From assembly GCA_964475165.1 (NCBI GenBank), contig CAYYVN010000009.1, positions 11,668 to 75,667 of the forward strand: a stretch of 64,000 bases of DNA, in the 5' to 3' direction. Within the stretch, counting starts at the first letter, position 1, and each line of letters begins with the position of its first letter. The notes beneath the pieces were generated by a model. The model had not been told where the DNA came from. It saw only the letters and a program-made list of their open reading frames with translations, and did no database searches. Position numbers and translations under genes: made by a program. Source of the stretch: CAYUHK01 sp964475165 (lineage in GTDB: Bacteria > Verrucomicrobiota > Kiritimatiellia > JAAZAB01). Positions 51,912 through 60,007 of this stretch are shown here, piece after piece.

Positions 51912-53369
51912 ATGAAAGATGCCGCATATCTTGGTTTGGATCTGGGCGGGACCGGCGCCAAGGCGGGACTCTTTAACGCCGAGGGCTCTCTCTTAGGCTT
52001 GGGGCAGGCGCGTTTCGAGCCGCAGATCTCACCGGCCGGGCATGCTGAAATAGCTATCGATGAAATTTATCTGGCGGCACGCCAGGCGGTCCGCCAGGCC
52101 TTGGCCGGCAGCGGGGCGCGGGTTTTGGCGCTGGCGATATCTTCCCAGGGACAAACCTTCGTGGCCCTGGATGAAGATGATCGACCCTTGCATCCGGCGA
52201 TTATGTGGTATGATAGCCGTGCGGCTGAGCAGGCCGCCCAGTTACAGGCGGCGGCCGCGCATTTTTCGGGAGCTGTGCCTGAGCCCAGCGCTATTGCTAC
52301 CGCATCAAAAATCCTTTGGCTCCGGGCGCAGCGGCCGGAGCTCATGCGGCGCGCCAGGCGCTATCTGCTTTTGCCGGATTATTTCGCCTATCGACTCAGC
52401 GGTGAAGCGGTCACCGATCCGAATACGGCCGCGACCACCGCTCTCTATACCGCGGATGGTTTTGGCTATCATGCGGGTTTGCTGGAGGCCGTTGGCCTAG
52501 AGCTTGCACAATTGGCGCGGGTTTTACCCTGTGGCAGTCCGGTGGCGCCCGTGCGCCCTGAGCTAGCCGCCGAGTGGGGCTTGGCTCCGGAAACCCTCTT
52601 GGTCACCGGCACCAACGATCAGTATGCCGGCGCGCTGGGCGCCGGCAATTGCCGCCCCGGCATCCTCAGCGAAACTTCCGGTACCTGCCTGGCGATGGTG
52701 ACCTTGACCGAACAAAGACTCGAGCCAGTGCCCTGCGGCTTGTTCACGGGGCGTTTCCCGATTGCGGCCTATTATTATCTGTTGGCCTATTCCAAGACCG
52801 CCGGGGTGGTGCTCGATTGGTTTCGCAAAAATTTTGCGCCGACGGCCAGTTTGGAAGATTTGACTCAAGCCGCCGCCGGCGTGCCGATCGGTGCGCATGG
52901 CGTGAGCATGTTACCGACTTTCGATGGCGCCATCTCCCCTCGGCCCAATCAGGCTTTGCGGGGAGTTTTTGCTAATCTTTCCCTGCAACATACCAGCGCC
53001 GATTTGTTCCGGGCTATCCTGGAGGCACTCTCTTTTGCCCTGCATGAAAATATCCTGCATCTCAGCGCCAATGGCTTTGCGCCGGAGGTGATTCGTTCCA
53101 TCGGCGGCGGCGCGCGCAATGATTTTTGGTTACAGATGAAGGCCGATCTCACCGGCCTGACGGTCGAAAAGCCCGCCGTCACCGAGGCCGCTGTCTTGGG
53201 TGCGGCTATGCTGGCGGCCAGTGGCCAAGGGGCCTATCGTTCGCTGGCCGAAGCCAGTGCCGCTTTATACCGTCCCAGTCGCCTTTTCAATCCGGATCCT
53301 GAGCGGCACGGGGCCTATCAGGAAGCCTATCAGCGTTATCAGAAACTGCGCTGTCGCTGGCCGGATTGA
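51912..53369 (+). CDS. FGGY-family carbohydrate kinase
   Basis: Phosphorylates a ketose or polyol. The 485 residues show the two actin-like ATPase halves: LGLDLGGTGAKAGLF, the SSQGQTFVALD region, WYDSRAAEQ, the catalytic Asp in VTGTNDQYAGALGAG, and near the C-terminus IRSIGGGARNDFWLQ with the adenosine loop. It is nearest by pattern to xylulokinase-type members, but the family is broad. The ATG lies two bases after the isomerase stop. The product, a ketose phosphate, would be the aldolase substrate and possibly the DeoR inducer. Confidence 0.92.
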   Translation: MKDAAYLGLDLGGTGAKAGLFNAEGSLLGLGQARFEPQISPAGHAEIAIDEIYLAARQAVRQALAGSGARVLALAISSQGQTFVALDEDDRPLHPAIMWYDSRAAEQAAQLQAAAAHFSGAVPEPSAIATASKILWLRAQRPELMRRARRYLLLPDYFAYRLSGEAVTDPNTAATTALYTADGFGYHAGLLEAVGLELAQLARVLPCGSPVAPVRPELAAEWGLAPETLLVTGTNDQYAGALGAGNCRPGILSETSGTCLAMVTLTEQRLEPVPCGLFTGRFPIAAYYYLLAYSKTAGVVLDWFRKNFAPTASLEDLTQAAAGVPIGAHGVSMLPTFDGAISPRPNQALRGVFANLSLQHTSADLFRAILEALSFALHENILHLSANGFAPEVIRSIGGGARNDFWLQMKADLTGLTVEKPAVTEAAVLGAAMLAASGQGAYRSLAEASAALYRPSRLFNPDPERHGAYQEAYQRYQKLRCRWPD

Positions 53370-53403
53370 GTGAGTTCCCTGAGCAGCCATATAGGAGCCA
53401 TGC

Positions 53404-55413
53404 ATGAGCAGAAAACAGATCAAGGTGTTCGATACTGATCAGCGCATTCGCCTGGGTATCTGGGGGCTGGGGCGCGGGATGAGCTTTTACCATACTTGCC
53501 GGCTGCTGAATATCGATGTGGTCGCCGGCTGCGATTATAACGCCCATATGCGCGAAAAATTCCTGGCGGCCAATCCGGACGCCTTGGCCACCGCCGATGC
53601 CCAAGAGTTCCTGGATCATGATTTCGATGCCGTGCTCTTGGCCACCTATTGTCCCAATCATGCCGAGGACGCTATCCGCTGTCTGCAGGCTGGCAAACAT
53701 GTGTTGGCGGAGGTCACCTCTTTTTTCACCCTGGCCCAAGGGGTGCGCCTGGTGGAGGCGGTGGAAAAAAGCGGACGCATCTATAACCTGGCCGAGAATT
53801 ATCCCTTCAGCGCGGCCAATATGTATCTGGCCCACCACTGGCAGGCGGGTCTCTTCGGCGAGTTGATGTATGCCGAATATGAATACATGCATGAATGCCG
53901 GGCGCTGTCTTATACCTATATTGATGGTATGCCGGTGCAGCCGGGGCATACGGTGCATAACTGGCGCAGCTGGATGGATTTTCATTACTATTGCACCCAT
54001 TCCCTGGGACCGGTCATGGTCATTACCGGCCGGCGCCCCACCAGAGTGGTCGCGCTCCCCGCCAGACAGCGTCTGGCCGGCTATCTGATCGAGGGCTCTG
54101 CCGGTACCGGGATGGGTGGCATCTCGCCCTCGCTGATCAGCATGGATAACGGCGGGGTGGTCCGCAATCTGATGGGTGCCAGCACCAATGATTCGCATAT
54201 TCAAAGAATCTGGGGCACCCTCGGCTCAGCCGAGCTCAATACGGGTAAGGGCTTACAGTTGCGTTTGGGCGCGGCCGGCACTTCGCCCAAGTTAGCCGTG
54301 ACGCCCCGCGCGCATCAGCTGGGTGTTCTGGCCAGCAAGACCGGCCATGGGGGTGGCGATTTCTGGGTGCTCTATTATTTTGCCCGTCAGATTTTTACCG
54401 GAGAGAAGGCGCCCTTCGATATCTATCAAGCCTGCGATGTCACCATCCCCGGTATCCAGGCCTATCGCTCGTCGCAGGAGGAAGGGCAGCCTCAGGTTGT
54501 GCCTGACTTCCGTCAGCCCAAGGAACGCGATGCTTTCCGCAATGATCATTGGCAGCCGCAAGCCTATGATTATCAAAAGGGCGTCTTTGGCGGCATCAGC
54601 ACTGGTCTGGCCAGCCAGTTTTCGAGGGTCATGGCTGCTCTGACCAGATACGCGCCCCTTTATCGGGCCTATGTCGATTGGAAAAAAATCCGCGCTGATC
54701 TGGTTACACCCGATGATTTCTTGCGACTGGCGCTGGCTCTCCTGCCGCACCTCAAGGAGCTTCAGGAAACCTACGCTCAGGCCGTCCGGATCAGCCAGGC
54801 TTATCCTGGCAGCGATGGTGCCCGCCTGCTCAAGGAAATGCTGGAGCTGGGTCATGCCGAAACAGTTATGGCGCCGGGCTTCGCAGCGCGTTTTCGGCGT
54901 GAATGGAGCTTGACTGTGCGTAAATACATGCGTCTGCCGCCGGCAGAGGCCGCCAGGCTGTTGGGGCCAGGGGTGCATCTGCTGCGCACCTATACCAGCA
55001 TCAGTTCCGCGCGCATCAGTGCTCTGCTGCCTGAGTCTGGCTCCATCCGCAAGGTCGGCCTGCCGTCTAAAGGCCTGGTTTGGCGCTCACTGGCCGTGCA
55101 AGTCCTGGCTGACCGTTGCTTCTTGGATATGCGCCCCGTGCATGAGTCGCATAAGGATGGCCTGATTTATGGGGAGTGCATCATCCAGCGGCCGCGCCGC
55201 GGCCGCGCCGCTTTGCAGTATGGGGCCGATGGTCCGGTTAAACTATGGTTGAATGGCAAGGAGGTTGCCTGCCGACCAGAGGCCACCAATCCCTTGAATC
55301 CACCCCGCTTCAAGGCGCTGCTGCAGTGGCGGCGCGGTCCCAACAAATTGCTCTTTGCCATGCGCACCAATGGGGGTAAGGCCTGGGGGCTCAGCCTGCT
55401 CCTGCCGGCTTGA
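53404..55413 (+). CDS. Gfo/Idh-family protein 3 without EKP, with C-terminal extension
   Basis: A 669-residue protein, about 250 longer than its paralog at 47596. The N-terminal 1-390 part is a Gfo/Idh module with GIWGLGRGMSFYH, EVT in place of EKP (VLAEVTSFFTLA), AENYPFSAANMY, HYYCTHSLGPV and GHGGGDFWVLYYFARQI. The extension has a helical segment (about 400-520) and then a beta-sandwich-like end (VKLWLNGKEV, GPNKLLFAM, WGLSLLLP) like the small domains appended to many PVC glycoside hydrolases. It is last in the cluster and converges on folC. The Lys loss and the extension are both unusual. No signal peptide is present. Confidence 0.82.
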   Translation: MSRKQIKVFDTDQRIRLGIWGLGRGMSFYHTCRLLNIDVVAGCDYNAHMREKFLAANPDALATADAQEFLDHDFDAVLLATYCPNHAEDAIRCLQAGKHVLAEVTSFFTLAQGVRLVEAVEKSGRIYNLAENYPFSAANMYLAHHWQAGLFGELMYAEYEYMHECRALSYTYIDGMPVQPGHTVHNWRSWMDFHYYCTHSLGPVMVITGRRPTRVVALPARQRLAGYLIEGSAGTGMGGISPSLISMDNGGVVRNLMGASTNDSHIQRIWGTLGSAELNTGKGLQLRLGAAGTSPKLAVTPRAHQLGVLASKTGHGGGDFWVLYYFARQIFTGEKAPFDIYQACDVTIPGIQAYRSSQEEGQPQVVPDFRQPKERDAFRNDHWQPQAYDYQKGVFGGISTGLASQFSRVMAALTRYAPLYRAYVDWKKIRADLVTPDDFLRLALALLPHLKELQETYAQAVRISQAYPGSDGARLLKEMLELGHAETVMAPGFAARFRREWSLTVRKYMRLPPAEAARLLGPGVHLLRTYTSISSARISALLPESGSIRKVGLPSKGLVWRSLAVQVLADRCFLDMRPVHESHKDGLIYGECIIQRPRRGRAALQYGADGPVKLWLNGKEVACRPEATNPLNPPRFKALLQWRRGPNKLLFAMRTNGGKAWGLSLLLPA

Positions 55414-55454
55414 GGCCGCACGCCAACCGCCGGCGCGAGAGGCTTAGCAGGGCT

Positions 55455-56810
55455 TTACTCAGCTGGCCGCGAGTCTTGTTTGCCAGGCGCCGCTGGGCTG
55501 TGCCGGTCTTTTTCCAGCAAGGCCAGAGTGGCTCCGGCCAGGAAGAGCGAGCCGCAGATGCAGATAGCGCCAGCATGTTCCTCTGCCCAAGCTCTGCTTT
55601 GCGTTAAGGCTTCCGGCAGTGAAGCCACCTTGACCGGCCAGCCCCGGGCTTGGACTTGCGCGGCCAGTTCTTGTGGTGCTAGAGAGCGCTCGTTATTCAG
55701 CGGAACTGTCCAGCAATGTTTAACCAGTCCTTGCCAGGGCCGTAGGAAGCCAGCGACATCCTTATCGGCGCACATGCCCAGGATCAGGCCCAGGGGTTTA
55801 TGGGGCAGCAGTTCCTTGAGGGTCTGGACGAGGGCGCCAGCGGCTTCCGGATTATGTGCGCCATCCACGAGCATCACCGGCTCCTGCGAGATCAGCTGGC
55901 AACGGCCGGGCCAGTGCGTTGTTTCCAACCCCCGCTTAACGGTGGCGGGTGGCAGATCCCAACCGGCTTGGCGCGCCAATTCCTCGGCCGCGGTCAAGGC
56001 AATGGCCGCATTGCCCAGTTGAAAAGTTCCCAACAAGGGCAGGGTCAAGGTGCCGTAGGAGTGGGTGGCTGATGCGAGGCTGATTTTTTGTCCTGCCAGA
56101 TCCTGTTGCCGGCGGTGGATGGAGACATTGTCTTGAGCCAGGATCAGAGGAGCCTCTTGTTCGGCGGCCAGGCGGCGGATTTCGGTTAGAGCGGCTTCGG
56201 GCAAGGCTCCCACCACCAGCGGGCGGCGGGGTTTGATGATGCCGCCTTTTTCGCGCGCGATCGCCGCTATTTCCCGGCCCAGATATTGGGCATGTTCCCG
56301 GCTGATGCCGGTGATCACGGAAAGCAGGGGGGTGATGACGTTGGTGGCATCGAGCCGCCCGCCGAGGCCTGTCTCCAGGATCACCAGTTCCACCTGCTGT
56401 TGCTGGAAGTATGCGAAGGCGACAGCGGTGGCGAATTCAAAAAAAGTGGCTTCCCGCCCGCCGGGCTGGGCGGCCAGGTGGCGGTCAGCGGCGTCGACTT
56501 TAGCGATCAAAGCGCTCAGCTGGCTTTGGCTGATGGGCTGACCGGCGACCTTGATCCGTTCAGAGAAGCTGATCAGGTGCGGGGATGTATAGAGGCCGGT
56601 TTTCAGGCCGGCCGCGCGGAAAACAGACTCGAGCATAGCACAGACCGATCCCTTGCCATTGGTGCCGGCGACATGAATACAGGCCAGCTTTTTTTGGGGG
56701 TGCCCCAGCCGCGCGAGGAGCTCTTGTTCCGTTTCCAGGCCGAACTTGATGCCGCTGGCTGGTCGGCGATACAACTGAGCTAGGGTGGCGTCCAGGTGCG
56801 GATCGCTCAT
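55455..56810 (-). CDS. folC: Folylpolyglutamate/dihydrofolate synthase FolC
   Basis: Adds glutamate to dihydropteroate or folates. The 451 residues contain the P-loop VAGTNGKGSVCAMLES, TSPHLISFSERI, EFATAVAFAYF, ETGLGGRLDATNV and MLVDGAHNPEAA. The length matches the family. It is the last gene of the comF-accD-folC unit, a frequent order in bacteria. It supports the folate used by fhs and purN. It converges on the last sugar-cluster gene with about 40 bases between stops. Confidence 0.95.
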   Translation of the reverse strand: MSDPHLDATLAQLYRRPASGIKFGLETEQELLARLGHPQKKLACIHVAGTNGKGSVCAMLESVFRAAGLKTGLYTSPHLISFSERIKVAGQPISQSQLSALIAKVDAADRHLAAQPGGREATFFEFATAVAFAYFQQQQVELVILETGLGGRLDATNVITPLLSVITGISREHAQYLGREIAAIAREKGGIIKPRRPLVVGALPEAALTEIRRLAAEQEAPLILAQDNVSIHRRQQDLAGQKISLASATHSYGTLTLPLLGTFQLGNAAIALTAAEELARQAGWDLPPATVKRGLETTHWPGRCQLISQEPVMLVDGAHNPEAAGALVQTLKELLPHKPLGLILGMCADKDVAGFLRPWQGLVKHCWTVPLNNERSLAPQELAAQVQARGWPVKVASLPEALTQSRAWAEEHAGAICICGSLFLAGATLALLEKDRHSPAAPGKQDSRPAE

Positions 56811-56859
56811 AATGCTTCTTTCACGCTCTCAGACCAGGCGGCGCAGGGGCCGCTTTGGC

Positions 56860-57750
56860 TTATATGCTTTGGGCATCGGCGACGGCGGCGCGACAGACCG
56901 GCGGTGGTGTGCCGCGGCCCAGGTAGCCCAACAGGAGCATGAGCGTCTCCTTGAGGTTCTGGCGGTTGACGATCATATCTATCAAGCCGTGCTTGAGCAT
57001 GAATTCGGAGCGCTGGAAACCAGGGGGGATATTCTCGCGCGTGGTTTCCTTGATAACGCGCGGCCCGGCAAAGCCGATCAAGGCGCGCGGTTCGGCGATG
57101 ATGACATCTCCCAGCGTAGCATAGCTGGCCATGACGCCGGCGGTGGAAGGATGGGTCAGGATGGAGATATAGGGCAGATTAGCCGCGGCATGCCGTGCCA
57201 GCGCCGCGCTGGTTTTAGCCATTTGCATCAAGCTGTATAAGCCCTCATACATGCGCGCTCCGCCGGTAGCCGAAATGATCACCACCGGTATTTTTTGGGC
57301 TGTGGCCCGTTCCACCAGGCGGGTGACTTTCTCGCCCACCACCGAGCCCATGCTGCCGCCCAGAAAGCGAAAATCCATAATCCCCAGCGCCACGGCGAAG
57401 GGGCCGATGCGCGCCTGTCCGCAGACGATGGCATCTTTCAAGCCGCTTTTTTTACGGCTCTCAGCCAGCTTAGCGGTATAGGAGACCTGCCCCTGAAACT
57501 GCAGCGGATCCACGCTCACCAGATTGGCATCCCATTCCTCAAAGGAACCTTCCTCGGTGAGCAGCGCCAGGCGTTCCTGCCAGGTGATCGAAAAATGGTG
57601 GGCGCACTTGGGGCAGACGCCATGCCCGGATTCGATCTCGTGTTTATAGACGATTTCCTGGCATTCCGGGCATTTAACCCAAAGACCATCCGGCAGGGTT
57701 TTCTTGCGGACTTTGATGGAGGTATATTTTTTGCGGCTGAATAAACGCAT
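56860..57750 (-). CDS. accD: Acetyl-CoA carboxylase carboxyltransferase beta subunit
   Basis: AccD with AccA moves the carboxyl group from biotin to acetyl-CoA to make malonyl-CoA. The 296 residues have an N-terminal four-Cys zinc ribbon (KCPECQEIVYK and GVCPKCAHHF, spacing as expected). The crotonase-type carboxyltransferase domain follows, with FLGGSMGSVVGEKV and SATGGARMYEG. accA is not in the window. It lies 66 bases after comF and 49 before folC. Confidence 0.96.
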   Translation of the reverse strand: MRLFSRKKYTSIKVRKKTLPDGLWVKCPECQEIVYKHEIESGHGVCPKCAHHFSITWQERLALLTEEGSFEEWDANLVSVDPLQFQGQVSYTAKLAESRKKSGLKDAIVCGQARIGPFAVALGIMDFRFLGGSMGSVVGEKVTRLVERATAQKIPVVIISATGGARMYEGLYSLMQMAKTSAALARHAAANLPYISILTHPSTAGVMASYATLGDVIIAEPRALIGFAGPRVIKETTRENIPPGFQRSEFMLKHGLIDMIVNRQNLKETLMLLLGYLGRGTPPPVCRAAVADAQSI

Positions 57751-57816
57751 GGCGCTATTCTCTATTCAGTTTGGGCGGCTCAAAAGCGGCCAGCATCGCC
57801 AGTGGTTATTATTACC

Positions 57817-58557
57817 TCATCCTCGGGCCACGGTCAAAACATAAACGGCCTCGGCCCCGGCCTGTTTGAGTGTGCGGGCACATTCATTGACGGTGGCCCC
57901 GGTGGTCATGACGTCATCAATCAGCAGCACGCGCCGACCGGCGGCGGCACCTTTTTTGGTTACCGCAAAAGAGCTTTTTATATTAGCGCGCCGGGCGCGG
58001 GCTGTCAAATGAGTTTGGGTGGGGGTGGGGCGGGTTTTAATCAAGAGTTGTTGCAGGCGGATATGGCTGGTCTTGTGCAGCTCACGCGCCAAGAGTTCGG
58101 CCTGGTTATAGGAACGCTCCCGTTCCTTGGTGCTATGGAGCGGGATATAACAGAGGGTATCCAGGGCGAGCGGCATGTAATAGACGCGCCAGGCGGCCAG
58201 CAAGAGCTGTCCCAAATCATGGCTCAGCCAGGTGGCACGATGATATTTGAACTCCTGCAGGGCGCTTTGCATTACGCCTCGATAGCGCGCCGCCGCGCGG
58301 GCCAGATCAAAGTGGGGCCGATCAGCTTGGCAGCTCGCGCAGTGGAAAGCGTGTGCGCTGCTGCCGGCGATGGGATCACCGCAGCAATGGCAGAAAGGCG
58401 GCTTGATCCAAGCTAAATGTGCCAGACAATCCCAGCAGAAATAGCGGGCGGTCGCTTCCGGCGCCTGCCCGCAACCGACGCACACCCGCGGAAAGAGCAG
58501 GTCGGCGAGCGCCTGTTGTAACCCCCTGGATATTCCTGTTGCTAAGAGCGTTGCCAT
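57817..58557 (-). CDS. ComF-family phosphoribosyltransferase-like protein
   Basis: ComF/GntX-type protein associated with DNA uptake in competent bacteria. The 246 residues carry an N-terminal zinc finger from the pairs CVGC, CWDC, CHCC and CASC (about residues 26-77). The type I phosphoribosyltransferase domain includes ERSYNQAELLA and the PRPP loop VLLIDDVMTTGAT. It is first of the comF-accD-folC genes. Whether this organism is naturally competent is not shown here. Confidence 0.9.
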   Translation of the reverse strand: MATLLATGISRGLQQALADLLFPRVCVGCGQAPEATARYFCWDCLAHLAWIKPPFCHCCGDPIAGSSAHAFHCASCQADRPHFDLARAAARYRGVMQSALQEFKYHRATWLSHDLGQLLLAAWRVYYMPLALDTLCYIPLHSTKERERSYNQAELLARELHKTSHIRLQQLLIKTRPTPTQTHLTARARRANIKSSFAVTKKGAAAGRRVLLIDDVMTTGATVNECARTLKQAGAEAVYVLTVARG

Positions 58558-58718
58558 TGCTTAAGATGCTCCATGGTAGCTTGGGCTCCGGATGGCGCTA
58601 GAGATAGGGTCCCGATCGGGAGCGGGCGCCTACCTCTAAAATGTCTGGTTAGGCCCCTGGCTGGCAAGCCAAGCACACGGGAGGAAATGAAGTGGTTCGG
58701 AATCATAAGGAGCATGCT

Positions 58719-59096
58719 ATGTCGCTGCAAGTTAAAGTGTCAAAGCAAAAAGAAGGTTATTTTGTGGTGACTCTGAATGGCCGGCTCGATTCGCAGTCCA
58801 CCCCCCTCTGTGAGGGGCACTTGCAGCCGGTGCTCTCCGGCGCCGCCCGCGTGGTAGTGCTGGATTTATCGCTTTTGGATTATATCAGCAGCATGGGTCT
58901 GCGCCTGCTGCTCAAGGCGCGTCAGACGTTGACCGCGCAAAACGCACATTTGATCCTGACCAACCTGCAGCCGCAGATCGCCAAGGTCTTCGAGATCGCC
59001 CAGGCTCTGCCGCCCCAGACCATCTTCGCCAGCCAGGCCGAAGCCGATCATTATTTGGATGTTATGCAGCGCCGTGCGCGCGAGCAAAAAATCTAA
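58719..59096 (+). CDS. STAS-domain anti-sigma factor antagonist
   Basis: A 125-residue single STAS domain, as in SpoIIAA/RsbV. It shows LDLSLLDYISSMGLRLLLKAR, where the Ser in the ISSMG turn is the usual phosphorylation site. Partner-switching would have it bind an anti-sigma kinase when dephosphorylated. No RsbW-like kinase or phosphatase is near. AAGGAG precedes the ATG. The last four bases overlap the convergent inositol-monophosphatase-family gene. Confidence 0.88.
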   Translation: MSLQVKVSKQKEGYFVVTLNGRLDSQSTPLCEGHLQPVLSGAARVVVLDLSLLDYISSMGLRLLLKARQTLTAQNAHLILTNLQPQIAKVFEIAQALPPQTIFASQAEADHYLDVMQRRAREQKI

Positions 59097-59917
59097 GCCC
59101 CCCTGTCTGGCAGTTTCAGAGCATGCTGTCGCAAGCAACGTTTGAGGGCGCCATGCAGGCGCGCATTGCTGGCCACACAGGCCACCCGATGTTGGGCGTC
59201 TTGATCCAAGATGGTGCAGCGTCCGCCGGCTTGTTGCACGATCAGGCTGGCGGCAGCCATATCCCAAAGATAAATGCCGCTTTCAAAATAGCCGTCTATT
59301 TTGCCGCTGGCCACCAGACAAAGGTCCAGAGCGGCCGAGCCCATCACGCGCAGCTTTTGGGTTCTAGCGGATAAGGCGCAGAGTAGATCCGCCACGCTCC
59401 TTTGGCCGCAACGATCCTTATTGATGCCGGTGGCCACCATGGCTTGCGCCAGGCGTGCGGTGTCGGAGACAGCAATCGGTCGGCCGTTGCAGAGCGCTGG
59501 CGCGCCGCTCCGGGCCATATAGCAAGCTCGTAATTCGGGTGCGTAGACGGCCCCGGCCACGATCCTGCCCTGCACCCGCAGGGCCACCGAGCTGCACCAG
59601 AGATGCAAGCCATGAAAAAAATTAACCGTGCCGTCAATGGGATCTATGATCCAGGTAGGCTCACCTGCCAGGCTGGTGGCCTGGGTATCTTCCTCGCCCA
59701 GCATGGCATGGCGTGGATAGCGGCGCCGGATAATCCTCTCGGCCACATCCTGGCATTCGCGGTCCAGCTTGAGTTTGAGATCATGCGCGAAGCGCTGGGT
59801 CACTTCGCGGCGCCGCTGGCTCTGGCGCAGGGCATGCCGACCGGCGGCCATGGCGGCGGCGCGCGCACAATCCAAGTAGGCCTCCAAGGTGGGGTGGGAT
59901 AAGGTTTTATCTTGCAT
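59093..59917 (-). CDS. Inositol-monophosphatase family phosphatase
   Basis: Magnesium-dependent phosphatase of the IMPase/FBPase fold. The 274 residues contain the metal-binding GEED motif (about residue 67), WIIDPIDGTVNFFHGL and the second-metal WDMAAASLIVQQAGG. The true substrate could be inositol monophosphate, PAP (CysQ) or fructose bisphosphate (SuhB is another relative), and I cannot separate them by eye. I chose the ATG at 59917. An inositol link to the sugar cluster would be interesting but is only a guess. Confidence 0.88.
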   Translation of the reverse strand: MQDKTLSHPTLEAYLDCARAAAMAAGRHALRQSQRRREVTQRFAHDLKLKLDRECQDVAERIIRRRYPRHAMLGEEDTQATSLAGEPTWIIDPIDGTVNFFHGLHLWCSSVALRVQGRIVAGAVYAPELRACYMARSGAPALCNGRPIAVSDTARLAQAMVATGINKDRCGQRSVADLLCALSARTQKLRVMGSAALDLCLVASGKIDGYFESGIYLWDMAAASLIVQQAGGRCTILDQDAQHRVACVASNARLHGALKRCLRQHALKLPDRGA

Positions 59918-60007
59918 AGCCGATTTTGTGAAATGTTTGCCGCCGCGGCGCACTCTGCACCATCAAAATAATATAGCTAGAGCCTATTGTCCAGCACCAA
60001 AAGGGGG

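Noticed and set aside
43276..53369. The sugar cluster as an AI-2 (lsr) operon
   Set aside because: An LsrF-like aldolase, an FGGY kinase and a DeoR regulator recall lsr, but the transporter, LsrG and LsrR-type regulator are missing. The isomerase, aminotransferase and Gfo/Idh genes do not fit.
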